64,000 nt of DNA, from assembly GCA_017303475.1 (NCBI GenBank), contig JAFLBO010000012.1:1-64000 (forward strand), read 5' to 3'. Origin of the DNA: Chitinophagales bacterium. Lineage in GTDB: Bacteria; Bacteroidota; Bacteroidia; Chitinophagales; Saprospiraceae. The position numbers and the translations under genes were made by a program. The notes under the pieces were generated by a model, which was given only the letters and a program-made list of their open reading frames with translations, was not told the origin of the DNA and made no database searches. This document shows positions 17,851 through 28,675 of this stretch, piece after piece. The number at the start of each line of letters is the position of its first letter. Position 1 is the stretch's first letter.

Positions 17851-18498
17851 ATGAAAAACTTGAAATTAATCCCGGCTCTTCTCCTTGCACTGGCAAGTTT
17901 CGCAACCCTGAATGCTCAGGATGCTACCCCAACGTTCCAGGATTTCCTGGCACAGTTCCCTAAGGCAGCACTTCCTTACACATTCAATGCACAAGATCTG
18001 CAGAGCCAACTTGAAACGCGTCCGGCTACCAAAGCTGCCCGTCTGGGATGGGAATACTACCAGTTTCTTCCAGAGCTGGAGCGCAGCGCAGCCTACAGCA
18101 ACATGCCAGTTTGCCCTGAGCCAGTTGCTTGTTTCGAGACCAAAGAATATACTGCCGTTCTGTACAACCTGGCTCGTGGTTTGAGCCGCGGCACCAAAAC
18201 ATACAGCATCAGCGTGTTCACCAAAGACGGCACACACGTAGGTACACACTTCGTAGCCGGTGTTAACCCTGAGACCCTCACGGTTGCTACCATCGACGAA
18301 ACCCTCCGTGCCAGCGTGAATGAATACCAGGTTAACTGGGAAAACAACTACCGCGAAAACGGTCACATTGGTAACAAAGTAACTGGCATGACTCTGGTTG
18401 TTTCTACCACCCTGGAACTCACCGTTGCCGGCAACCCTGATCAAATCAGCTGGACCAGCATCGAAACCAATACCGCTGCTGACCTCGCCAAGAAATAA
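17851..18498 (+). CDS. Secreted protein of unknown function, 215 aa
   Basis: Residues 1-22 are a signal peptide (MKNLKLIPALLLALASFATLNAQ). The mature part is ~190 residues with two nearby cysteines (MPVCPEPVACFET), which could form a disulfide. No family recognised. Codon choice is more uniform than in the neighbours and the gene is followed by a strong terminator, which together suggest an abundant protein (inference). It is probably a single-gene unit located in the periplasm or outside the cell. Confidence 0.8.
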   Translation: MKNLKLIPALLLALASFATLNAQDATPTFQDFLAQFPKAALPYTFNAQDLQSQLETRPATKAARLGWEYYQFLPELERSAAYSNMPVCPEPVACFETKEYTAVLYNLARGLSRGTKTYSISVFTKDGTHVGTHFVAGVNPETLTVATIDETLRASVNEYQVNWENNYRENGHIGNKVTGMTLVVSTTLELTVAGNPDQISWTSIETNTAADLAKK

Positions 18499-18526
18499 CA
18501 TCGATTCGGAACCAACAACCCCTGAT

Positions 18527-18561
18527 CCCCTGCTCGGCAAAAGTGCCGGGCAGGGGATTTT
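18527..18561 (+). terminator. Strong Rho-independent terminator
   Basis: CCCCTGCTCGGCA (18527-18539) pairs with TGCCGGGCAGGGG (18544-18556), one wobble pair, 4-base loop, followed by ATTTTTA. Confidence 0.93.
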
Positions 18562-18562
18562 T

Positions 18563-18608
18563 AGTGAGTGGGTGAGTGAATGAGTGAGTGAGTGAGTGAG
18601 TGGGTGAG
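18563..18608. repeat. GAGT tetranucleotide array
   Basis: About eleven GTGA/GAGT units, some GGGT or AATG variants, between the terminator and the next start. Same unit type as at 8231 and 59050. Confidence 0.9.
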
Positions 18609-18643
18609 AATAACATTATGCCTTAAAATACGTTCTTTTGGGT

Positions 18644-20560
18644 ATGAAGCTCCGTATCCTGTTTTACGCTTTGCTCCTGTGTCCCGGGGCGCTTTTTAGC
18701 CAAAAATACACTACTACCAAAACAACCTCCTCTAATGCGCTTTCTGCCTTTAATGCTGGTAGAGACGAGGCCGGGCTTGGCCATCCTGCCATTGCTCAGG
18801 GGTATTTTGAAAAAGCCCTGAAGGCTGATCCCATCTTTATTGACGCCAAACTTGCTCTGGCCGACAACTACGTGTCGCTGCGGGATTTTTTCAAAGCGGA
18901 ACAGTTTTTTGAAGAAGCCCTGGCTCTGGACAGCACTTATGCGCCGGTAGCTTTCTTTTTTGCAGCTCAGGCAGAATGGGAAAACGATAAATTCAGCGAA
19001 TGCGCCCAGCATGCCAGCAGCTATCTGCGCAGCAATCCCAAAAACGCCAAACGGGCCAAACAGGCTGAAAGGCTCATAGCCAGCGCTCTTTTTGCCGCAG
19101 AGGCTGTGAAAAAACCGCTACCCTTCAGCCCAAAATCGCTCGGAGATTCCATCAATACTCCATGGATGGAATACTTCCCCTCCCTTACCGCTGATGGTAT
19201 GCTGGTATTTACCCGGCGCGATGGCGGCCACGATGAAAACCTGTACCGAAGCGAATTCAAAAACGGTATGTGGCAAACCGCCGAGCCGCTCACGGGCATT
19301 AATACCGACAAATACAACGAAGCAGCTCAGGCCATCAGCCCCGACGGTTCCTGGCTGGCCCTCACCGGTTGCAACCGCGAGGATGCCGGCGCACAAGGCG
19401 CCTGCGATCTGTACTGGTCGCAACTAAAAAGCAGCGGCTGGACGGCTCCGGTGCCCTTCAGCGCCACCATTAACTCAGAAATCTGGGAGTCGCAGCCAAG
19501 CATTGGCGCCGACAATAAAACATTGGTTTTTGCACGGGGAAAAGATGGTGTGATGCCCCCCGTAGAACTCTGGCAAACATCAAGAAACGCCTCCGGCAAA
19601 TGGGAAAAGCCTGAAAAATTGCCAGATTACATCAATGTTGGAGGCAAAGTGCAAAGTCCATATCTGCACCCCGACGGCCAAACGCTGTATTTTTCTTCTG
19701 ATAGTTTGCCTGGCATGGGTGGCAGCGATCTGTTTGTGTGCCGGAAGGAAGCAGACGGAACCTGGGGGAAACCACAAAACCTGGGGTATCCTATCAATGG
19801 TAAAGGCGACGAAGGTATGCTGGTGGTTAGCCTTGACGGCCGAACGGCGTATTATGCCAGCGACCGACCTGGAGGTCGAGGGTTGCTGGATTTGTATTCA
19901 TTTGAAATGCCGGAATTTGCCCGGCCACAGCCGGTTACCTATGCCAAAGCCATTGTGCGGGATGTGCTCACCGGCAACCCGATTATTGCCAAGGCAGAGG
20001 TGGTAGACCTGAAAAGCGGCAAGGTATTCGCCACCGCCAATACCCGTTCCAACGGCTCTTTCCTGGTGTGTTTGCCTGCCGGAAAAGAGTATGCCATGAA
20101 TGTAAGCAAAGACAAATACCTGTTCTACTCCGAAAATTTCAATCTGGTGGACAGCGCTACCTTCCAAAAGCCCTACCTGATGAACATTTACCTGCAGCCT
20201 GTTTCGGGCGCGGTGGGCGCCAAACCCGTGGTACTGCGCAATGTATTTTTTGAAACAGGCTCTGCCGCCCTGCGGCCTGAATCCAAAACAGAACTCGATC
20301 GTCTGGCTCAACTGCTCAGCGGAAACCCTACCCTGAACATTCAGATCAACGGACACACCGATAATGTTGGCGACGATAAAGCCAACCTCACACTTTCTGA
20401 AGCGCGGGCCAAGTCGGTACAGGAATATTTGATCGGACAGGCGATACCCGCTGAGCGACTGCGTTTCAAAGGATTTGGCGAAACACAACCTATTGATTCG
20501 AATGACACTCCGGCCGGGCGGGCAAAGAACAGAAGGACGGAGTTCGTGGTATTTGAGTGA
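18644..20560 (+). CDS. OmpA-family protein with TPR and PD40 repeats
   Basis: Outer-membrane-associated protein of 638 residues. A signal peptide occupies 1-20. TPR-like helices (~25-130: AQGYFEKALKADPIFIDAKLALADN) are followed by WD40-like PD40 beta-propeller repeats (~165-400, with LTADGMLVFTRRDGG, ISPDGSWLALTG, LHPDGQTLYFSSDS, VSLDGRTAYYASDR). A carboxypeptidase-regulatory-like beta fold (~415-500) and an OmpA peptidoglycan-binding domain (~525-638; NGHTDNVGDD, LSEARAKSVQEYL) complete it. The layout resembles PorE of the T9SS and related Bacteroidota proteins. ATG 18644 is preferred to a TTG two codons earlier. Confidence 0.9.
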   Translation: MKLRILFYALLLCPGALFSQKYTTTKTTSSNALSAFNAGRDEAGLGHPAIAQGYFEKALKADPIFIDAKLALADNYVSLRDFFKAEQFFEEALALDSTYAPVAFFFAAQAEWENDKFSECAQHASSYLRSNPKNAKRAKQAERLIASALFAAEAVKKPLPFSPKSLGDSINTPWMEYFPSLTADGMLVFTRRDGGHDENLYRSEFKNGMWQTAEPLTGINTDKYNEAAQAISPDGSWLALTGCNREDAGAQGACDLYWSQLKSSGWTAPVPFSATINSEIWESQPSIGADNKTLVFARGKDGVMPPVELWQTSRNASGKWEKPEKLPDYINVGGKVQSPYLHPDGQTLYFSSDSLPGMGGSDLFVCRKEADGTWGKPQNLGYPINGKGDEGMLVVSLDGRTAYYASDRPGGRGLLDLYSFEMPEFARPQPVTYAKAIVRDVLTGNPIIAKAEVVDLKSGKVFATANTRSNGSFLVCLPAGKEYAMNVSKDKYLFYSENFNLVDSATFQKPYLMNIYLQPVSGAVGAKPVVLRNVFFETGSAALRPESKTELDRLAQLLSGNPTLNIQINGHTDNVGDDKANLTLSEARAKSVQEYLIGQAIPAERLRFKGFGETQPIDSNDTPAGRAKNRRTEFVVFE

Positions 20561-20565
20561 GGATT

Positions 20566-20775
20566 TTTACCGTGGAGGCGCGGAGGGTTATTTACCGCAG
20601 AGGCGCGGAGGCGCAGAGGTTTTTTTATTTACCACAGAGGCGCAGAGACGCGGAGGGATTTTTACCGCGGAGGCGCAGAGACGCGGAGGCGCGGAGGCGC
20701 AGAGACGCGGAGGCGCGGAGGCGCCGAGGTGAATCCCCTCCGCGCCTCTGCGCCTCTGCGGTGAAAACATCCGCA
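20566..20775. repeat. GAGGCGCAGAGG array with a short reverse arm
   Basis: Some 150 bases of GAGGCGCGGAGGCGCAGAG units interspersed with TTTACCGC, then the reverse complement (CCTCCGCGCCTCTGCG, 20735-20763). It fills the gap between convergent genes. Confidence 0.93.
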
Positions 20776-20781
20776 ACTCCT

Positions 20782-22461
20782 CTACCTGGCGTATGCTACC
20801 GCCCGTTTTTCCCGGATAACAGTTACCCGGATTTGACCCGGATACTGCATTTCATCCTGAATTTTTTGAGAAATGAGGAACGACAGGTCGTCGGCGTATT
20901 GGTCGGTTACTTTGTCGGCTTCCACGATTACGCGGAGTTCGCGGCCAGCCTGCATGGCGAATGCATTGGCTACACCTTCGTAGCTGCGGGCAATTTCTTC
21001 CAGTTCGCCGATACGCTTGAGGTAGTTTTCCAGGATCTCGCGGCGCGCGCCCGGGCGTGCACCCGAGATAGCGTCGCAGGCCTGAATGATCGGCGAGATG
21101 ATGTTGTTCATCTCGATCTCGTCGTGGTGGGCGCCTACTGCGTTGATGATTACAGGGTGTTCGCCGTACTGTTCGCAGAGTTTCATGCCCACGAGTGCGT
21201 GGCTGAGTTCGGTTTCTTCTTCAGCCACTTTACCAATATCGTGCAGCAGACCGGCGCGTTTGGCCATTTTGATCTGCTTCGGATTCATGCCCAGTTCGGC
21301 AGCCATGATGGCGCAGAGCTCGGCTGTTTCAATGCTGTGCTTGAGAAGGTTCTGACCATAAGAGGAGCGGAAACGCATCCGGCCCACCATACGCACCAGC
21401 GCGGCGTTGAGGCCGTGGATGCCGAGTTCGATCACGGTGCGCTCACCGATCTCCATGATTTGTTCTTCGAGCTGCTTGGTTACTTTAGCCACCACCTCTT
21501 CAATGCGCTGCGGGTGGATACGACCGTCGGCTACCAGGCGTTGCAATGACAGGCGTGCAATTTCGCGGCGAACGGGGTCGAAGGAAGACAATACAATGGC
21601 CTCGGGTGTGTCGTCTACAATCACCTCAACACCAGTAGCAGCTTCGAGTGCGCGGATATTTCGGCCCTCACGACCAATGATCTGACCTTTCATTTCGTCG
21701 TTTTCCAGGTTGAACACCGATACAGTATTCTCGATGGTAAACTCAGCCGCCATACGCTGGATGGTCTGGATGACGATCTTTTTGGCTTCCTTACTGGCGT
21801 TGAGTTTGGCCTGGTTTACGGCGTCGCGCACGATGGTTTGCGCTTCGCTTTCGCTTTTGGCGCGCACTTGCTCGAGCAGCTGATCTTTAGCGTCCTGCTG
21901 GCTCAGTTTGGCGATGGTTTCCAGAGCCTTGATGCGCTCTTCGTTGGCTGCATCCAGTTCTTCTTTCTTCTTTTGAACGATTTTGAGCTGTTTATCCAGG
22001 TTTTCACGCAAAATCACAATTTCCGCATCGCGTGTTTCAATATCTGCCTTTTTGGTTTCCAGCTCCTTGAAACGGGCATCCAGCGCATCATTTTCAATTT
22101 TCAGGTCTTTTTGCTGGGAGGCAATCGCCATTTCCAGGTCTTTCAGTTCCAGCTGGCGTTTGGTTTTTTCCTCTTCTACTTCCAGTCGCATTTGAGCGTA
22201 ACGCTCTTTGGCTTCCTGAATTTTTTGCTGCTTGATCCGTTCGTTTTCCGCCTCGGCGGTGCCCACAATTTTCTGGGCTTTGAGCGCCGCTTCATCTTCC
22301 ACCCGTTTGGCGGAGAGGCGGGCTTCCTGAATGATCAGGTCTGCTTTGCGGTTGCTTTCCTGAACGGCCTGATCGGTATTTTTCTTGTTGGTCATGGAAG
22401 CGATGAGGTAGGCAACTACCCCTCCGACAACCAGGCCTATGATGATTGAAATAATATCCAT
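20782..22461 (-). CDS. rny: Ribonuclease Y
   Basis: Membrane-bound endoribonuclease that starts mRNA decay. 559 residues. An N-terminal helix (~1-22, [20 protein letters not shown]) is followed by a long coiled coil (~25-200, rich in Glu/Lys/Gln), a KH RNA-binding domain (~210-290: [36 protein letters not shown]) and an HD domain with AGLLHDIGK and a later GAHHDE. All match the family closely. The stop is next to the GAGGCGC element shared with the OmpA gene. Its start is 79 bases downstream of pheT, so the two may be co-transcribed. Confidence 0.97.
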   Translation of the reverse strand: MDIISIIIGLVVGGVVAYLIASMTNKKNTDQAVQESNRKADLIIQEARLSAKRVEDEAALKAQKIVGTAEAENERIKQQKIQEAKERYAQMRLEVEEEKTKRQLELKDLEMAIASQQKDLKIENDALDARFKELETKKADIETRDAEIVILRENLDKQLKIVQKKKEELDAANEERIKALETIAKLSQQDAKDQLLEQVRAKSESEAQTIVRDAVNQAKLNASKEAKKIVIQTIQRMAAEFTIENTVSVFNLENDEMKGQIIGREGRNIRALEAATGVEVIVDDTPEAIVLSSFDPVRREIARLSLQRLVADGRIHPQRIEEVVAKVTKQLEEQIMEIGERTVIELGIHGLNAALVRMVGRMRFRSSYGQNLLKHSIETAELCAIMAAELGMNPKQIKMAKRAGLLHDIGKVAEEETELSHALVGMKLCEQYGEHPVIINAVGAHHDEIEMNNIISPIIQACDAISGARPGARREILENYLKRIGELEEIARSYEGVANAFAMQAGRELRVIVEADKVTDQYADDLSFLISQKIQDEMQYPGQIRVTVIREKRAVAYAR

Positions 22462-22540
22462 AGTTGATAGATGATTGAGATTCAGTGATTGGTTAGTGGA
22501 TCCCCCTGATGGTGTGGTATCCTGGTTTTCAACAAATGCG

Positions 22541-24985
22541 TTATTTGCGGATTACAGCTCCCAGTTTTCCTTCAAACACACCGACCAACTGCCCCATCAT
22601 GGCGTCGATCTCTTTGTCTTGAAGGGTTTTTTCCGGGTCTTCAAACACAAAACTAACAGCGTAGGATTTCTTTCCGGCGCCCAGTTTGCTCTCATCTTCA
22701 AACACGTCGAAGAGGTTCACTTCCCTGAGCAGCTTTTTGGCTGTTTTGGCCGCCAACTGGCGGATATCGCCAAAGCTTACCGACTGGTCAATGACCAAAG
22801 CGAGGTCGCGGCGAACCGTTGGGAACTTGTTGAGTTCGGCAAACTGGATCTTGTTGCTGCCTACGGCTTTGATGATGTTTTCAAAATGGAAATCCGCGTA
22901 AAAAACGGCGTTTTTAATATCGGATTTTTTCAGGATTTGTGGCGAAACAGCGCCAAATGTAACCAATTCCTGCGGTCCGCGGTGGAAGCGTAGGGCATAC
23001 TGGAACGGGCTGTCGTTCAGGCTGGTTTCCTGGTATCCGCTCACGCCGAGGCGGTTGAGCAGATGGGTTACGTAGCTTTTGAGGGTGTAAAAATCTACCG
23101 TTTTTTTGGCGGATGGTTGCCAGCTTTCCGATGCATGAGCGCCTGTAACAAACAGGCTGAGCCGGCCGGTTTCCTCCAGTTTTTCGCCGTTGCGGAAATA
23201 GGTTTTTCCAAATTCGAACAGGCGCAAATCCGGGTTCTGGCGGTTCTGGTTGCGCTGAATGGTTTCCATTCCGCTGAACAACATGGTTGGGCGCAGGCAA
23301 TCCAGACCCTGGTTGGCAGAGTTGTGGATGAATACCAGTTGCTCTTTTTGCAAGGGCATGGCAGCGCCATCGGCTAAGTAATAGGCGGAATTGGACAAGG
23401 CCAGGCTCATGCATTCGTTGAAGCCGTTGGCAGTGAGGAATTCAGCTGCCAGGTTGCGCACAGCATCCGGATTGGGACGCTGCTGGATTTCCATGCTGCT
23501 GCGGATCTGCGTAGGAATGGGCACGGCATCCAGGCCATGAACGCGCAGAATTTCCTCCACGATATCGGCTTCGCGGGTAACGTCGGGTTTGTTGGTGGGC
23601 ACCACTGCGGTGAAACCTTCCGCCGATTCGTTTTCCATGCCGATTTCCAGCGCAGCGAGGATTTTTTGGATGCGCCCGGTGGAGAGGTTTTCTCCAATGA
23701 GGCTGTTGATCCGGGCGAAGGAGCAGGAAATGCGGGCTGCTTGTACGGGTTGCGGGTAGAGATCTACAAGTGATGAACCGATTTCGCCGCCGGCCAGTTC
23801 CAGGATCAGGGCCACGGCGCGTTCCAGAGCGCGTACCGTGCCATTGGGATCGGCGCCTTTTTCAAAAGTCCAGGCGGCGTCGGTACGCAGATTGTGGCGC
23901 AGCATCGAGCGACGGATCCAGGTGGGGTGGAAATAGGCGCTTTCGAGGAAAATGGCCGTGGTTTTATCCGAAACGCCACTGCCGGCCCCACCAAATACGC
24001 CACCCATACACATGGGATTGGATTCGGCATCGCAGATCATAAGATCTTCGGCCAGGAGCTTGCGTTCTACCTCGTCGAGGGTTTTGAATGGCGTGCCGGC
24101 AGGCAGGGTTTTAACCACTATTTTGCCGCCTTTGATCTCGTTTAGGTCGAAGGCATGCAGGGGTTGACCCAGTTCAATGCGCACGTAATTGGTAACATCC
24201 ACCACGTTGTTGATGGGGCGTTGACCAACGGCGAGCAGGCGGTTTTTGAGCCATTCCGGGCTTTCCTGAACCTGAAGGTTTTTCAGCACAATGCCGCTGT
24301 AACGGGGGCAGGCATCGGTGTTTTCCACCGAAACCGGGAATGATGTGCTGTTGCCGGAGAGTGCTTTGCCCTGCGGCATTCGTACGCCGGACTGGTGGTT
24401 TTCGTGCACCTGCAGGTAGGCAGCCAGGTCTTTAGCCACACCCATGTGGTTGGTAGCGTCGGCGCGGTTGGGTGTGAGTCCCACCTCGATGACGGTATCG
24501 GAAGCCTTGTTGAAATAATCGGCGGCAGAGATACCAAGAGCGGTGTCTGTTGGCAGCACAATGATACCGGAGTGGTCGTGTCCGAGTCCGAGTTCATCTT
24601 CGGCGCAGATCATGCCCTGGGAGGGAACGCCTTTTACCTTGCGTTCGCCGATGGTGAACAGAGAGCCGTCTTTACTGAAAACATTGGCGCCGGGGATGGC
24701 CAGGAATACTTTCTGGCCGGCAGCCACATTGGGTGCGCCGCATACCACGGAGCGCACAGTGCCATCGCCGACATCCACGGTGGTTGCGGAGAGGTGGTCA
24801 GTATCCGGGATACGTTCGCAGGTAAGCACAGTACCGGTGAGTACTTTATCCAGGTCTACCGGCGAAGGTTTTACCGTTTCCCATCCTTCCACTTCCAGGC
24901 CCAGCGATGTCAGTATTTCGGCGATTTCTGCAGGGGTTTTATGTATGTCGAGAAAATCTCGAAGCCAATTCAGCGATACTTTCAT
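22541..24985 (-). CDS. pheT: Phenylalanyl-tRNA synthetase beta subunit
   Basis: Charges tRNA-Phe as an alpha2-beta2 enzyme with PheS (not in this window). 814 residues, standard length. The N-terminal part carries [13 protein letters not shown] and a tRNA-binding domain (~40-150, [17 protein letters not shown]). B3/B4 (~210-370; editing region with [12 protein letters not shown]), B5 (~400-480), the catalytic-like core and the C-terminal anticodon-binding FDX-ACB domain (~720-814: [33 protein letters not shown]) are all recognisable. A -7 box lies 60 bases upstream. Confidence 0.97.
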   Translation of the reverse strand: MKVSLNWLRDFLDIHKTPAEIAEILTSLGLEVEGWETVKPSPVDLDKVLTGTVLTCERIPDTDHLSATTVDVGDGTVRSVVCGAPNVAAGQKVFLAIPGANVFSKDGSLFTIGERKVKGVPSQGMICAEDELGLGHDHSGIIVLPTDTALGISAADYFNKASDTVIEVGLTPNRADATNHMGVAKDLAAYLQVHENHQSGVRMPQGKALSGNSTSFPVSVENTDACPRYSGIVLKNLQVQESPEWLKNRLLAVGQRPINNVVDVTNYVRIELGQPLHAFDLNEIKGGKIVVKTLPAGTPFKTLDEVERKLLAEDLMICDAESNPMCMGGVFGGAGSGVSDKTTAIFLESAYFHPTWIRRSMLRHNLRTDAAWTFEKGADPNGTVRALERAVALILELAGGEIGSSLVDLYPQPVQAARISCSFARINSLIGENLSTGRIQKILAALEIGMENESAEGFTAVVPTNKPDVTREADIVEEILRVHGLDAVPIPTQIRSSMEIQQRPNPDAVRNLAAEFLTANGFNECMSLALSNSAYYLADGAAMPLQKEQLVFIHNSANQGLDCLRPTMLFSGMETIQRNQNRQNPDLRLFEFGKTYFRNGEKLEETGRLSLFVTGAHASESWQPSAKKTVDFYTLKSYVTHLLNRLGVSGYQETSLNDSPFQYALRFHRGPQELVTFGAVSPQILKKSDIKNAVFYADFHFENIIKAVGSNKIQFAELNKFPTVRRDLALVIDQSVSFGDIRQLAAKTAKKLLREVNLFDVFEDESKLGAGKKSYAVSFVFEDPEKTLQDKEIDAMMGQLVGVFEGKLGAVIRK

Positions 24986-25044
24986 TACCTCAAAAAAACT
25001 AACGGATTATGATCGGGTTTTTCGCAGTTGAACATGCGAATTGG

Positions 25045-25052
25045 CAAAGGTA
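25045..25052 (-). promoter_or_regulatory. -7 promoter box TACCTTTG for pheT
   Basis: Exact TAnnTTTG match on the - strand, about 60 bases before the pheT ATG; would give a ~50-base leader. Confidence 0.45.
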
Positions 25053-25191
25053 GGAAGCTTGTGTGAAAATGTGGCGTTTTTGTTGATCTCGCTGATGGGA
25101 AGTTTGTAAGGGGTTGGGGTAGCCGGAATCGGGAGGTAATTGGGGGCTAGCTTGTCCATATTTAATGGATGCAGCTGGCTTGTATTCAATT

Positions 25192-26205
25192 TTATCTATT
25201 TTCCGTGTCTATACTTAAGATGTGTTCCAATTCTGCGCGAAGTTCAGCTTCATTCGGCAGGTAGAGTTGGTATTTGGATACAAAGAGTTGACTACTCATT
25301 CCATAGGTAGCAAATTCAACCAGTAGTTCGTCTTTTTGACGGGTAAGAATAATGCCGATTGGCGGGTTGTCGCCTTCAAAATACTCCTCTTTGGCAAAAT
25401 AGCCGAGATACATATTCATCTGCCCAATGTCATGGTGTTTTACTTTTTCCATTTTGAGGTCGAGTAGTATGAAACACCTTAGGTAGCGATGGTAAAATAC
25501 AAGGTCTACCTTATATCGTTCATTATCAATGGTGATGCCGTATTGCCTACCTACAAACGTAAAGCCCTTGCCAAGTTCCAACAAAAAAATTTGCAGATTA
25601 TCCATTAAGCGGGTTTCCAGGTCTTTTTCGGAAACATGAAAGGGTTCTGGTATTTTCAAGAACTCAAACACATAAGGATCACGTAGAATATCTTCAGGGT
25701 GTTCCACAAGCTTGCCCTGCTCCGCCAATTTTAGCACTCCGGCCTTATCCTGTGATGCTGCCAGTCTCAGGAAAAGAGAACTGCTTTTTTGGCGTTTAAG
25801 CTCTCGCACTGTCCACTTTTCCAATATGGCCTGTTTTTCATAAAAACTACGCTCTAAATCATGGTCAATAAACATAAGTTCTACGTAATGCCCCCAGGTC
25901 AACTGGTCAGACAAAAGTGTGACAACCGGATATCGCAAGTAACACAATCTCATGGAAATCAGATTAGTACGACTAAATCCTCTGCCGAATTGGTCAGACA
26001 AGTCCTTTGACAATCGCTCCAATATCTTCGACCCATACACCGCTTTTTCGTTGCCTTGTTGCTCAAACTCCACAATATGCTGCCCTATTGACCAATACGT
26101 CAATAGCAGGTGGTGGCGCGCCGCACGTATGGCATTCATCCGGCCCGTTTGCCAGGTTTGAGCGATGTTGTCAAGTAAAATTTGATAGGTATTTTGTAGC
26201 ATCAT
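25192..26205 (-). CDS. YhcG/DUF1016-type PD-(D/E)XK nuclease
   Basis: 337 residues. The N-terminal half has the DUF1016 winged-helix-like part (~12-150; LLLTYWSIGQHIVEFEQQG, LSDQFGRGFSRTNL). The C-terminal half is a PD-(D/E)XK nuclease domain: YKVDLVFYHRYL supplies the first acidic residue, ILLDLKME the D-x-K pair and DIGQMNMYLGYF the following helix. Such proteins are often near type I restriction genes and other defence genes, but none are adjacent here. It is a stand-alone gene whose role in defence or DNA repair is inferred only from the family. The start codon is uncertain by one codon because two ATGs are adjacent. Confidence 0.88.
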   Translation of the reverse strand: MMLQNTYQILLDNIAQTWQTGRMNAIRAARHHLLLTYWSIGQHIVEFEQQGNEKAVYGSKILERLSKDLSDQFGRGFSRTNLISMRLCYLRYPVVTLLSDQLTWGHYVELMFIDHDLERSFYEKQAILEKWTVRELKRQKSSSLFLRLAASQDKAGVLKLAEQGKLVEHPEDILRDPYVFEFLKIPEPFHVSEKDLETRLMDNLQIFLLELGKGFTFVGRQYGITIDNERYKVDLVFYHRYLRCFILLDLKMEKVKHHDIGQMNMYLGYFAKEEYFEGDNPPIGIILTRQKDELLVEFATYGMSSQLFVSKYQLYLPNEAELRAELEHILSIDTENR

Positions 26206-26308
26206 GTTGATTTTTTACTTTTTACAAACATCTAGTGGTGAACCAACTTAGTAACTGAAAAAATAGTAGGTCAGACTAGATTGGGTCTGAAAAATGCCAT
26301 AAACTTAT

Positions 26309-27289
26309 TCAAAACTTCCCTTCCAAAAACGCCTGTACATCTTCGGCTGTCTGGGCCGGATTTTCCTCCTGGGGCCAGTGGCCGGTATTGCGGTAAATTT
26401 TGAGCACGGCGCCGCGAATGCGTTTGTGGAAATCGTAAGCATGCTCGGGCGAAATACGGGTGTCTTCGGCGCCCCAGAGAATAAGCGTGGGGGCGGTAAT
26501 GCGTTCTATAAGGTCAATAGGCGGCCTGTTATCGCGCACAGAGGCCCGGTCGGTGAACGCCTTGCGGTGTCCGGGCAGGAGAGAGAGGTCGAAATGCCGC
26601 TGCACGAGGGAATCGGTCACCAGGGCATCGTCGGCCCAGACGTCTTCCAGGGAGAGTTGTATGAAGGCGCGCGGCGTAATTTTCCACAGCGAGCGGTTTA
26701 GGATTGGGGTACTGGCCAACCAGTTAATGGGGTCTGTTTTTTTCTCTTCAAAACCCGGGGCATCGAGCAGGATCAGTTTGTCTACACGCTGCGGCGATTC
26801 AGCGGCAAACTGCCAGGCTATTTGCGCCCCGAGTCCGCAGCCTGCCAGCGAGACCTTTTTGAGGTTGAGTTTTTGCAAAAAACTGTCGAGAAACCCGGCA
26901 TACATAAAGGCACTGTAACTCCCCTGCGGATGTGGGGCGCTCAGGCCAAAGCCAGGCAGATCGACACTGATAACCTGTTGTTTTTCAGCAATTTTGCTGG
27001 TCCATCCGGCCCAGGTATGCAGGGAGCTTTGCGCATCGTGCAACAGCAGCACCGGCTCACCTTTTCCGCTGGTACGGTAATGAATGTCCATGCCATCCAC
27101 CTGGATAAAGCGGGAATCCGGGAATGCATATCGTTCCACCCCTTGCGCGGCCGGCAGATCGTCGTGCCAGTTGCTCCATACCCACCAAGCCAGGGCAAAA
27201 ATGACTGCCCACCTGATCATCCGCGAGATGCTCAGAATGCCCAGCCATTTTCGGATAATGGCAACGCGTTTGGAGGTGGTGAGGGTCAT
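26309..27289 (-). CDS. Alpha/beta hydrolase fold protein lacking the serine nucleophile
   Basis: 326 residues with an N-terminal membrane helix (~20-40). The fold is standard: VDLPGFGLSAP, LILLDAPGF, an acidic residue in LILWGAEDTR and a histidine in NTGHWPQEENP. At the nucleophile elbow, where G-x-S-x-G is expected, the codons (rev. strand 26835-26855) read GCGLGA, so Ser is replaced by Gly with a Cys just before it. The oxyanion loop is also changed (HDAQSS for the usual HGxxxS). It is therefore probably not an ordinary hydrolase; binding or another chemistry is possible. The two replacements together argue against a sequencing error. Confidence 0.85.
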   Translation of the reverse strand: MTLTTSKRVAIIRKWLGILSISRMIRWAVIFALAWWVWSNWHDDLPAAQGVERYAFPDSRFIQVDGMDIHYRTSGKGEPVLLLHDAQSSLHTWAGWTSKIAEKQQVISVDLPGFGLSAPHPQGSYSAFMYAGFLDSFLQKLNLKKVSLAGCGLGAQIAWQFAAESPQRVDKLILLDAPGFEEKKTDPINWLASTPILNRSLWKITPRAFIQLSLEDVWADDALVTDSLVQRHFDLSLLPGHRKAFTDRASVRDNRPPIDLIERITAPTLILWGAEDTRISPEHAYDFHKRIRGAVLKIYRNTGHWPQEENPAQTAEDVQAFLEGKF

Positions 27290-27293
27290 GTTG

Positions 27294-27403
27294 TACCGGC
27301 GGGTTTAGCCGCCGCTGTTGAGGGGTTTGAAGGGGGTTTGAAGGGTTTGAGGGATTTGAAGGGTTTGAAGGGTTTGAGGGGTTTGAGGGGTTTGAGGGGG
27401 GGG
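27294..27403. repeat. GGGTTTGA(A/G) array downstream of a hydrolase start
   Basis: A CGGCGGGTTTAGCCGCCG hairpin (27297-27314, also seen near 35610) is followed by ~9 units of GGGTTTGAAG or GGGTTTGAGG. All units are in one orientation with no reverse arm, unlike the other arrays. Confidence 0.92.
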
Positions 27404-27404
27404 C

Positions 27405-27923
27405 TCACTGACGCTTAATCAATGCTGCTACGCCGGCTGCAAGTGCAAATCCGCCCACTGCGCCTACACACATACGCGTGAGCACGGGTCCGAGGGGCTG
27501 TGGTTGCGGGGCAGCCAATGTTTTTTCCAGTTCCTGTACACGTTCTCTGAAACTATTGGCTTGCTGGGGATCGCCCAGACCCTCGGCCAGTTGTTTGCGG
27601 AGCATGTCCAGCTCCAGACTCATCTCAGCCTGTAGCAGACTGGGGTCGAACAAATGCAATCCGTAATAAAACAGCCAATAACACAAATTAATGATCAAAA
27701 ACACCAAAAACGGTGTGCGCACCACTTCCCGGAAATCGCGGTTTTTGCCATGTGCTGCACAATCCTCCTGCGAGGCTTTCCACATAAAAAACAGGTAAGC
27801 AGCCATGATGCCCCATTGAATCAGCGGACTGAGAAACAGGTTCTGTTTGGCTACATAAAGGAGTGTGAAATAAAATACAACGACTAAGCCGCCTAAAAAG
27901 CCGTAACGAATACCGGGTGACAT
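27405..27923 (-). CDS. DUF4199 membrane protein, paralogue 1
   Basis: 172 residues with four hydrophobic helices: two near the N-terminus (GFLGGLVVVFYFTLLYV), one at ~68-85, one at the C-terminus (VGAVGGFALAAGVAALI). A polar helical segment between helices 3 and 4 (RKQLAEGLGDPQQANSFRER) is the usual DUF4199 layout. It shares this layout with 28676-29242 and 29623-30174. Function unknown; inner membrane. It is bounded on both sides by GGGTTTGA arrays in the same orientation. Confidence 0.82.
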   Translation of the reverse strand: MSPGIRYGFLGGLVVVFYFTLLYVAKQNLFLSPLIQWGIMAAYLFFMWKASQEDCAAHGKNRDFREVVRTPFLVFLIINLCYWLFYYGLHLFDPSLLQAEMSLELDMLRKQLAEGLGDPQQANSFRERVQELEKTLAAPQPQPLGPVLTRMCVGAVGGFALAAGVAALIKRQ

Positions 27924-27929
27924 GGGGGA

Positions 27930-28016
27930 ATGGGTTTGACGGGTTTGAAGGGTTTGAAGGGTTTGAGGGGTTTGAAGGGTTTGAGGGGTTTGAGGGGTTT
28001 GAGGGGTTTGAGGGGC
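27930..28016. repeat. GGGTTTGA(A/G) array upstream of DUF4199 gene 1
   Basis: About nine units in the same orientation as the array at 27320-27403. The pair forms direct repeats on both sides of the gene. Confidence 0.92.
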
Positions 28017-28054
28017 GAAGGTAGTAAGTTTGAAGGTTGTATATCTGTCTTTTA

Positions 28055-28666
<612 letters not shown>

Positions 28667-28675
28667 TCCAGGATC

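Noticed and set aside
20557..21549. Open frame running from the GAGGCGC array into the antisense of rny
   Set aside because: Begins in repeat DNA (Arg/Ala/Glu-rich text) and is antisense to a conserved gene.
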